A program made the position numbers and the translations under genes. A DNA stretch of 64,000 bases from CBDDBX01 sp965225955 (GTDB lineage Bacteria; Acidobacteriota; Aminicenantia; UBA2199). Shown piece by piece: positions 57,832-64,000 of this stretch (position 1 is the stretch's first letter; each line of letters opens with the position of its first letter). The notes beneath the pieces were generated by a model. It had not been told where the DNA came from, did not search any database, and saw only the letters and a program-made list of their open reading frames with translations. The DNA lies in assembly GCA_965225955.1 (NCBI GenBank), contig CBDDBX010000015.1, positions 66,247 through 130,246 of the forward strand, given 5' to 3'.

Positions 57832-58257
57832 ATGGAGGGCGGAAAAGCCGTATCTCATGATGGCGAAGTTATAGCTGTCAATAATGGACATTATCAGGTA
57901 AAGATTATTACTAAATCTGCCTGTGCCGGATGTCATTCAAGTAAGTACTGCAGTGTATCCGATGTTAAGGAAAAGGTTATAGATGTCTTTTCTGAAAAGA
58001 GATTTACAGTTGGCGAGGAAGTTACTGTAAAACTTGAGGAAACAAAAGGGATGTTTGCAGTTTTTATAGGCTTTGTCATACCTCTCGCTCTAATGATAGC
58101 AACACCTGCTTTCATGCTTTCCAGAGGCTTTTCGGAAATGTTGAGTGCCTTTGCTTCACTCGGATCGGTTTCTATCTACTATTTTCTGCTATGGACCCAG
58201 AAGGGCAGAATGAAGAAAAAGTTTAGCTTTAAAATAGAAAAAAAGAATACCAATTAA
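57832..58257 (+). CDS. rseC: RseC/MucC-family membrane protein
   Basis: A 141-residue protein with an N-terminal cysteine motif (CAGCHSSKYC) and two membrane helices (FAVFIGFVIPLALMIATPAF and MLSAFASLGSVSIYYFLLW), the normal RseC plan. In many genomes this gene heads rnf operons and the product helps the SoxR-reducing system or complex assembly. Here rnfB starts 9 bases after its stop. GGAG lies 10 bases before the ATG. Confidence 0.9.
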   Translation: MEGGKAVSHDGEVIAVNNGHYQVKIITKSACAGCHSSKYCSVSDVKEKVIDVFSEKRFTVGEEVTVKLEETKGMFAVFIGFVIPLALMIATPAFMLSRGFSEMLSAFASLGSVSIYYFLLWTQKGRMKKKFSFKIEKKNTN

Positions 58258-58266
58258 ACGAGGTGA

Positions 58267-59175
58267 ATGGTGAATTCAGTTATTATTTACTCAGTTATTA
58301 CTCTGGGTGGTGTTGCGGCAATGGCAGCTATGATTCTGTTTTTTGTTGCAAAAAAATTCAGAGTATATGAAGATCCCCGAATTGACACTGTTGCCGATCT
58401 TTTACCAGGAGCAAACTGTGGTGGTTGTGGTTATCCCGGCTGCAGAGGTTTTGCTGAAGCACTGGTAAAAGCTGCAGATGGAGGCGATATCTCCGGTCTC
58501 TTATGCCCTCCGGGGGGTAATGAAACTATGGCTGCAGCGGCAGGAGCTCTGGGGCTTGAAGCTTCAGAAGCTGATCCTACTATTGCGGTTGTAAGGTGTA
58601 GCGGTTCAAGAGAAAAGGCTCCGGCTAAACTCAAGTATGATGGTCCGGATAAATGTTCAGTTGCACACTCCCTGTTTGCGGGAGAAAACGGTTGTGCCTA
58701 CGGTTGTATGGGACTTGGAGATTGTGTGGTTTCATGTGATTTCGATGCAATCCATATTGATGAGGAAACCGGTCTGCCTGTAGTGGATGAAGAGAAGTGT
58801 GTCAGTTGTGGCGCATGTGTTAAGGCATGTCCGAGGAGCATAATTGAGATCAGACCTAAAGGCAGAAAAGATCGCAGAGTCTGGGTATCCTGTATGAATC
58901 AGGAAAAGGGTGGAGTTGCAATGAAAAATTGTAAAGCTGCCTGTATTGGTTGCATGAAATGTGCAAAAACCTGCCCTGAAAAGATTCAGGCTATTACAGT
59001 TGAAAATTGTCTGGCTTATATTGACCCTGCTAAATGCATTGCCTGCGGACTGTGTATCGGAGTTTGCCCGACAAAAGCAATTGAAGCAACCTTTACTCCT
59101 CCAAAACCCAAACCTAAACCTGCTCCAAAACCAGTAGAAAAACCAGCTGAAAAAGCACCGGAGGCGAAAGCATGA
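58267..59175 (+). CDS. rnfB: Rnf complex subunit B (multi-cluster ferredoxin)
   Basis: A 302-residue iron-sulfur subunit that receives electrons from ferredoxin. An N-terminal membrane helix (1-28) is followed by the NCGGCGYPGC cluster motif, a middle set (ENGCAYGCMGLGDCVVSC), and three ferredoxin-type motifs: CVSCGACVKACP, CIGCMKCAKTCP and CIACGLCIGVCP. This is the long, cluster-rich type seen in anaerobes. The C-terminus is a Lys/Pro-rich tail (PKPKPKPAPKPVEKP). The start may be ATG 58267 or GTG 58270, the latter better spaced from GAGG. Confidence 0.95.
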   Translation: MVNSVIIYSVITLGGVAAMAAMILFFVAKKFRVYEDPRIDTVADLLPGANCGGCGYPGCRGFAEALVKAADGGDISGLLCPPGGNETMAAAAGALGLEASEADPTIAVVRCSGSREKAPAKLKYDGPDKCSVAHSLFAGENGCAYGCMGLGDCVVSCDFDAIHIDEETGLPVVDEEKCVSCGACVKACPRSIIEIRPKGRKDRRVWVSCMNQEKGGVAMKNCKAACIGCMKCAKTCPEKIQAITVENCLAYIDPAKCIACGLCIGVCPTKAIEATFTPPKPKPKPAPKPVEKPAEKAPEAKA

Positions 59176-60515
59176 ATCTGAAAACTTTTAAAATCGGTGG
59201 TGTTCATCCTCCTGAGAATAAGATCTCAGCAGGTATGGAGATTGAAGAGCTTCATATACCTGAAAAGGTAACTATTCCTCTTGCACAGCATATTGGTGCT
59301 CCTGCAGTACCGGCTGTTAAAAAGGGAGATACTGTTAAAGCAGGTACTCTTATAGGTAAAGGAGAATCTTTTATATCAGCTAATATTCACTCCTCAGTAT
59401 CAGGTACTGTAATGAGTATTGATGATGTTCTGGATGCAAGTGGATATAAAAAGAAATCTGTAACCATTAAAGTTGATGGTGATGAGTGGGAAGAGGGAAT
59501 TGATACCTCTGCGGACTATATTAAGGAACCAAAACTTACAGATCCCCAGGCTATTATCGAAAAGATAAAAGAGGCGGGTATTGTAGGGCTTGGTGGAGCT
59601 TGTTTCCCATCACATGTCAAATATATGTTCCCTCCTGGAAAAGAGGCAGACACTCTGGTTATCAATGCTGTTGAGTGTGAACCTTATCTTACTGCAGACC
59701 ACAGAATAATGCTTGAATATACAGATGAGATTCTGACAGGTATTCAGATTATGATGATTGCTGGTAAGGTAAAAACAGCTCTTGTTGGTATTGAGGCCAA
59801 TAAACCTGATGCAATCGAAAAGATGAGTAAAGCTGCAGAAGCTTTTGAAGGAATTGAAATTATTCCTCTTAAAGTTCAGTACCCACAGGGTGCAGAGAAG
59901 CAGCTCATTAAGGCTGTACTCAACAGAGAAGTTCCAAGTGGAAAGCTGCCACTTGATGTAGGTTGTATTGTCAATAATGTAGGTACTGCTCTCGCGGTTT
60001 ATCAGGCTGTTCAGAAAAACAGACCACTGATAAGCAGAGTTGTAACTCTTACTGGTAAAAACCTCTCAAAAACAGCCAATTTTCATGTCAGAGTAGGTAC
60101 TTCATGCGGTGAAATGCTGAAAGCTCTGGGTGAAGAAATGCCTGAAAACACCTCAAAAATAATAAGCGGTGGCCCGATGATGGGTAAAGCCGTAAGTTCA
60201 ATAGATATACCGGTTACAAAAGGAACCTCCGGTATGATTATGATGGATGAAGCGGAAGCTTCAAGAAATAAGATTGCAAACTGTATAAGATGTGCAAAAT
60301 GTGTAAGCGTATGCCCAATGGGTCTTGAGCCTTATCTTCTTGAAAAGATGGCAGAAAAAGAGATGTTTGAGGGCTGTGAAGAGGAAGCAGTAGTGGATTG
60401 TATCGAATGCGGTTCATGCAGTTACATCTGCCCTGCAGGAAGACCTCTTCTGGACTACATCAGATATGGAAAAAGTAATGTGATGAGAATCATGAGAGAA
60501 AGGAGTAAAAAATGA
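59172..60515 (+). CDS. rnfC: Rnf complex subunit C (NADH-binding)
   Basis: A 447-residue soluble subunit that binds FMN and NADH and passes electrons through two [4Fe-4S] clusters. HPPENKISAG near the N-terminus, GGACFPSHVKYMFPP (flavin and nucleotide site), and NAVECEPYLTADHRIML are family marks. The cluster motifs are CIRCAKCVSVCP and CIECGSCSYICP at the C-terminus. It is the short form without the alanine-rich tail of enteric RnfC. The start overlaps the rnfB stop. Confidence 0.96.
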   Translation: MNLKTFKIGGVHPPENKISAGMEIEELHIPEKVTIPLAQHIGAPAVPAVKKGDTVKAGTLIGKGESFISANIHSSVSGTVMSIDDVLDASGYKKKSVTIKVDGDEWEEGIDTSADYIKEPKLTDPQAIIEKIKEAGIVGLGGACFPSHVKYMFPPGKEADTLVINAVECEPYLTADHRIMLEYTDEILTGIQIMMIAGKVKTALVGIEANKPDAIEKMSKAAEAFEGIEIIPLKVQYPQGAEKQLIKAVLNREVPSGKLPLDVGCIVNNVGTALAVYQAVQKNRPLISRVVTLTGKNLSKTANFHVRVGTSCGEMLKALGEEMPENTSKIISGGPMMGKAVSSIDIPVTKGTSGMIMMDEAEASRNKIANCIRCAKCVSVCPMGLEPYLLEKMAEKEMFEGCEEEAVVDCIECGSCSYICPAGRPLLDYIRYGKSNVMRIMRERSKK

Positions 60516-61519
60516 GTGCACAGTTAAGAGTTTCACTTTCTCCACATGAAAAGGGAACTGACTCTGTAGAAAAGGTTATGTGGGGTGTTGCTATAGCCCT
60601 GGTTCCGGCATTCCTCATGTCGGTATACTATTTTGGATTTGAAGCTCTCAGAGTTGTGGTTCTGGCGCTTGTTTTCTGTGTTGGTCTTGAGTTTGTTATA
60701 CAGAAATATATGCTTAAGACAGAAGTTACCGCTTTTGACGGTAGTGCTGCAATAACAGGTCTGCTTCTGGCTTTTAATGTACCTTCATCAATTCCATGGT
60801 GGCAGCTTCTGGCAGGTTCAGTTATGGCTATTGGTGTTGCAAAAATGGCATTTGGTGGTTTAGGTAAAAACCCATTTAACCCTGCACTTGTAGGGCGTGC
60901 CTTTATGCTTGCCAGTTTTCCTGTAGATATGACTACATGGCCTGTACCTGGTAAAAACCTCTGGACTCTCGGTGCTGATGCAATAACAGCAGCAACTCCT
61001 CTTGGTGTTCTGAAAGAGGGTGTTAAAGGTGGAGTTCCACTGGATCAGCTTGCTGATAAACTACCAGGTTCATGGTTCGATATGGCTATCGGTAATATCG
61101 GTGGTTGTATTGGTGAGGTTTCAGCCATTGCTATTCTGATTGGTGGTATCTATATGCTCTATAAGAAGATCATTACATGGCATATTCCTGTGTTCTACCT
61201 CCTCGGTCTTGGCGGTTTTACCGGAATTATGTGGCTAATTGATCCTACAAAAAATATAAATCCTGTTTTCCATATTCTGGCTGGTGGTGCTATGCTTGGA
61301 GCATGGTTCATGGCTACAGATATGGTAACAAGTCCCATGTCGGTGAAAGGTCAGATTATCTTTGCCGTTGCCGGTGGTATCCTCTGCGGTATCATAAGAC
61401 TTTACGGTGCTTATCCCGAAGGTTGTTCATACTCAATTCTTGTTATGAACGCTTTTGTACCTATAATCGATAAATATGTAAAACCAAAACGCTTTGGTAA
61501 GGAGGTAAACTATGGCTGA
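60512..61519 (+). CDS. rnfD: Rnf complex subunit D (membrane, covalent FMN)
   Basis: A 335-residue membrane subunit with about nine helices, related to NqrB. The Thr for covalent FMN is in DAITAATPLG (family motif SxTxAT-like) near residue 165. Other marks are GGLGKNPFNPALVGRAF and MATDMVTSPMSVKGQ. It takes part in the Na+ or H+ pumping path. It overlaps rnfC by ATGA. Confidence 0.95.
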   Translation: MSAQLRVSLSPHEKGTDSVEKVMWGVAIALVPAFLMSVYYFGFEALRVVVLALVFCVGLEFVIQKYMLKTEVTAFDGSAAITGLLLAFNVPSSIPWWQLLAGSVMAIGVAKMAFGGLGKNPFNPALVGRAFMLASFPVDMTTWPVPGKNLWTLGADAITAATPLGVLKEGVKGGVPLDQLADKLPGSWFDMAIGNIGGCIGEVSAIAILIGGIYMLYKKIITWHIPVFYLLGLGGFTGIMWLIDPTKNINPVFHILAGGAMLGAWFMATDMVTSPMSVKGQIIFAVAGGILCGIIRLYGAYPEGCSYSILVMNAFVPIIDKYVKPKRFGKEVNYG

Positions 61520-62078
61520 AAAGAAAAAGCTTGAGTCAACCTTTCTTAATATGGTAGTTGTTCTCCTGCTGATTGGTGTTGGTTCAGCACTGGCTCTGGG
61601 ATTTACATACAACTTTACAAAAGAAGATATTGCAAAAGTTAAACAGGCTAAGATTGAAAACAGTCTTGGTGAGGTGCTGCCGGAATTTGACAATAAAGAG
61701 GAGTACACTGTTGATGGGTTCGATGATTTAACCCTTTATAAAGCAACAAAGAACGGTGAATTTGTAGGAACAGCTGTAAAATCCTACTCAGATGGTGGAT
61801 TTACTGAAAGAATCTGGCTCATGGTAGGTTTTGATAAAGATGATAAAGTTTATAAAGTCTCTGTAGTTGAACAGAAAGAGACACCAGGTCTGGGTACAAA
61901 GATGGTTGAACCCAAATTTAAAGACCAGTTTAACGGGAAAGATCCTTCAGGTAAACTGAAAGTTAAAAATGATGGTGGTGATATCGACTCTATTACTGCA
62001 GCAACTATCAGTTCAAGAGCTTTCTGTGATGCGGTTAACCGCGCTTACGATGCTCTGAGTAAGGGAGGTAAGAAATGA
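61512..62078 (+). CDS. rnfG: Rnf complex subunit G (periplasmic, covalent FMN)
   Basis: A 188-residue subunit with one N-terminal membrane helix (about 13-32) and a periplasmic FMN-binding domain. The covalent FMN site is SITAATISS near residue 160, preceded by ETPGLGTKMVEPKF, both typical. The start overlaps rnfD by 8 bases, with GGAGG shortly before its ATG. Confidence 0.95.
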   Translation: MAEKKKLESTFLNMVVVLLLIGVGSALALGFTYNFTKEDIAKVKQAKIENSLGEVLPEFDNKEEYTVDGFDDLTLYKATKNGEFVGTAVKSYSDGGFTERIWLMVGFDKDDKVYKVSVVEQKETPGLGTKMVEPKFKDQFNGKDPSGKLKVKNDGGDIDSITAATISSRAFCDAVNRAYDALSKGGKK

Positions 62079-62668
62079 AGCTGGGAAGTGAATTTTTCAG
62101 AGGAATGATCAAAGAGAATGCGGTTTTTGTTCTGCTTCTCGGTATGTGTCCTGCACTTGGTGTAACAAGTAGTGCAATTAACGGAATGGGAATGGGACTT
62201 GCTTCAACAGCAGTTCTGATTGGTTCAAATATCGTTATTGCGATGATTAAGAATCTTATTCCCGATAAGGTCAGAATTCCTGCCTTTATCGTTGTAATTG
62301 CAAGTTTTGTTACAATTGTTCAGCTGATGATGGAAGCTTTTACACCTGAACTCTTTGAAGCTCTTGGTGTATTTATTCCTCTTATTGTTGTTAACTGCCT
62401 TATTCTTGGTAGAGCTGAAGCTTTTGCATCCAAGAATGGTGTGGGAGCATCAATTGTTGATGGTCTCGTAATGGGTCTGGGTTTCACCTTTGCTCTTACA
62501 CTGCTTGGAGCAGTAAGAGAGATGCTTGGAGCAGGTTCAGTATTTGGCTGGAAGTTTGTTGCTGAAGATGCAACAACAATGCTTCTGTTCATTCTGCCAG
62601 CTGGTGCTTTTATAAGTCTCGGTTTCCTGATAGCTCTTATTAACAAACTGACTAAGAAGGAAGCATAG
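62075..62668 (+). CDS. rnfE: Rnf complex subunit E
   Basis: A 197-residue membrane subunit with six helices, related to NqrD. The signature ENAVFVLLLGMCPALGVTSS contains the conserved Cys that shares a cluster with RnfA, and VVNCLILGRAEAFASKNG follows. It overlaps rnfG by ATGA. Confidence 0.96.
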   Translation: MKLGSEFFRGMIKENAVFVLLLGMCPALGVTSSAINGMGMGLASTAVLIGSNIVIAMIKNLIPDKVRIPAFIVVIASFVTIVQLMMEAFTPELFEALGVFIPLIVVNCLILGRAEAFASKNGVGASIVDGLVMGLGFTFALTLLGAVREMLGAGSVFGWKFVAEDATTMLLFILPAGAFISLGFLIALINKLTKKEA

Positions 62669-62678
62669 GAGAAGGTAA

Positions 62679-63251
62679 ATGGAATATTTAGTAATTATAA
62701 TAGGCGCGATCCTTGTAAATAATGTTATTCTGGCCCAGTTCTTTGGAATCTGCCCTTTTCTGGGAGTAAGTTCCAAAGTAAGTACTGCAACAGGAATGAG
62801 TGCAGCGGTTATGTTTGTTCTGACCCTTGCTACTCTGGTTACGTTTATGGTACAGAAACTTGTACTTGAACCTTTTAATATAGAGTTTCTGCAGACTGTA
62901 AGTTTTATTCTTATAATTGCGTCTCTGGTACAGATGGTTGAACTGATCCTGAAAAAGGTAAGCCCTCCTCTATATCAGGCTCTCGGGGTTTTTCTTCCCC
63001 TGATTACAACAAACTGTGCTATTATGGGTACAGCTATTATGGTAATCAAGAAGGATTATAACCTGATGCAGGGTCTTGTTTATGCAGTAGCAATAGGTAT
63101 TGGATTCGGACTGGCAATTATTATTTTTGCCGGTATAAGAGAAAAACTTGAAATGTATGATCTGCCGGAGGCGATGAAGGGTGCTCCTATAGCACTTGTA
63201 ACAGCAGGTTTGCTGGCTCTGGCGTTTCTTGGGTTTTCTGGCATGGTTTGA
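62679..63251 (+). CDS. rnfA: Rnf complex subunit A
   Basis: A 190-residue six-helix membrane subunit, related to NqrE. The signature NNVILAQFFGICPFLGVSS holds the conserved Cys, and a second Cys is in LITTNCAIMGTAI. It has its own GGAG site. It is the last gene of the rnf operon (gene order B-C-D-G-E-A, the order found in anaerobes such as clostridia with C first and B last changed here), and a strong hairpin follows. Confidence 0.96.
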   Translation: MEYLVIIIGAILVNNVILAQFFGICPFLGVSSKVSTATGMSAAVMFVLTLATLVTFMVQKLVLEPFNIEFLQTVSFILIIASLVQMVELILKKVSPPLYQALGVFLPLITTNCAIMGTAIMVIKKDYNLMQGLVYAVAIGIGFGLAIIIFAGIREKLEMYDLPEAMKGAPIALVTAGLLALAFLGFSGMV

Positions 63252-63260
63252 TTATATAAG

Positions 63261-63287
63261 TGAGGCAGGCAAGTCCTGCCTGCCTCA
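63261..63287. terminator. Terminator hairpin after the rnf operon
   Basis: TGAGGCAGGCA pairs perfectly with TGCCTGCCTCA (11 bp) around a 5-base loop. It also faces the convergent PDZ gene. Confidence 0.8.
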
Positions 63288-63366
63288 TTGTGCTTTATGA
63301 TAAATCCGGAAGGATTATTGGTTCTCTTTTCTGAAACCCTGATGGTTTCAGTTATTTTTACTTCAA

Positions 63367-64000
63367 TTAAAGTCCAGTACTCTCTTTAATAACAACTCTT
63401 TTTTTCCTGTTTTTCCCGTTTTTCTGAATCTTTTCTTCAATAATGATGTTCTCATTTCCTGCATCAGGATGAATTTCAAACTCTCTCATTTCGGGAATAC
63501 GTATGTTGAAACGGTGGTTTCTACGTTCAAAGAATTCAGGGAAGCTGAAGTTGTGATCACCTTTTCTGAAAAATCTCATATTCATGTGAACTTCTCTTTC
63601 ACCAAGTATAATATTCAGTTTTTTAACTTTTCTGTGTCTCATTACAGTTACAGCTGCTTTGTCTCCCTTTTTGCCTTTGGAAGTCAGTTTTGAAAGGTCT
63701 GAAGGTGTTTCTATTTTTTTACCGTTATACTTAATGATAACGTCACCTGCTTTAAGACCTCCTTTTTTTGCAGGGCTCTCTTTTTCAACCATTTCAACAA
63801 GAGCTCCTTTGCCATCTTTTATACCGAAGTATGCAGCAAACTCTCTATTTGAGAAATTTCTAAGTTGTACTCCCATGTAGCCACGAACAGGTCTCTTTTC
63901 AGTAATAAACTTATTGGGTCCTGCTCCCTTATGGATAGTAAAGAATTCTGAATGCTCTCTTTTTCCAAGTACTGCACTTATAGATTTTTTTGAACCATTA
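63367..64000 (-). CDS. PDZ-domain protein (5' end cut by window)
   Basis: The frame is open to the right edge, so the ATG at 63876 is not the real start; about 210 codons are visible. The first visible residues (AVLGKREHSEFF) look like the end of a PDZ domain. The linker RPVRGYMGVQL leads into a second PDZ domain (ALVEMVEKESPAKKGGLKAGDVIIKYNGKKI, shown as one pattern) ending LNIILGERE. The C-terminus is basic and rich in Phe and Arg, with KNGKNRKKRVVIKE. Two PDZ domains suit an HtrA-type periplasmic protease or a PDZ scaffold; the protease part, if any, is outside. Confidence 0.85.
   Translation of the reverse strand, partial: NGSKKSISAVLGKREHSEFFTIHKGAGPNKFITEKRPVRGYMGVQLRNFSNREFAAYFGIKDGKGALVEMVEKESPAKKGGLKAGDVIIKYNGKKIETPSDLSKLTSKGKKGDKAAVTVMRHRKVKKLNIILGEREVHMNMRFFRKGDHNFSFPEFFERRNHRFNIRIPEMREFEIHPDAGNENIIIEEKIQKNGKNRKKRVVIKESTGL

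Overview
The window is AT-rich, densely packed DNA from a diderm (Gram-negative-type) bacterium. Evidence for an outer membrane is two TonB-dependent receptors, a secretin, and several lipoproteins. Three things point towards the Acidobacteriota/Aminicenantes side of the tree: a protein with the acidobacterial VWFA-related architecture, a PadR regulator next to a large FtsX/MacB permease with an N-terminal prefix domain, and a secretin with a C-terminal cohesin-like domain. That placement is inference only, as no rRNA is present. An Rnf complex, a ferredoxin and two hemerythrins suggest an anaerobic or microaerobic, chemotactic lifestyle with c-di-GMP signalling (two GGDEF proteins, two PilZ proteins).

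Layout. 1-5.2 kb: a TonB receptor (cut by the window edge) followed by a beta-propeller phytase lipoprotein, probably a phytate-use locus, then a Cys-rich small protein and a beta-lactamase-fold lipoprotein. 5.1-13.5 kb: accessory-looking DNA with duplicated gene ends, inverted-repeat elements, two hemerythrins, a ferredoxin, PadR plus FtsX permease, a FUSC-like protein and a PAS-GGDEF protein. 13.5-20.1 kb: a second TonB receptor, a lipoprotein, and an exported-protein/VWFA pair. 20.2-30 kb: DUF503, MscS, serS and a type II secretion/type IV pilus assembly operon (F-E-M/L-N-O-P/C-D). 30-37 kb: HU, a large ACT-like protein, a ComEA-like protein, a minor pseudopilin operon (I-J-K-H) and a THUMP methyltransferase. 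37-49 kb: PilZ/CCA-transferase operon, pilT-alaS-lytic transglycosylase, a REC-GGDEF regulator and a UvrD-like helicase. 49-57.5 kb: a candidate short RNA, an MCP, an SRAP protein, tRNA-Leu(CAA), a DUF4388/SPOR-like protein, pth, cstA and a Doc/AbrB-type toxin-antitoxin pair. 57.8-63.3 kb: a complete rseC-rnfBCDGEA operon, then a PDZ protein cut by the right edge.

The least ordinary material is non-coding. Several genes (DUF503, serS, the helicase and, with a 6-nt leader, the ACT-like gene) have near-consensus -35/-10 boxes with 17-nt spacers placed so that transcription should start at or next to the start codon, with no Shine-Dalgarno site. An isolated consensus promoter drives a predicted ~59-nt C-rich RNA ending in a perfect terminator. 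The toxin-antitoxin pair sits between two ~62-bp direct repeats that include the end of cstA, and a smaller insert sits between two 74-bp copies of the end of another gene. A ~340-bp nested inverted-repeat element and 10-bp-period repeats lie in the same kinds of gaps.
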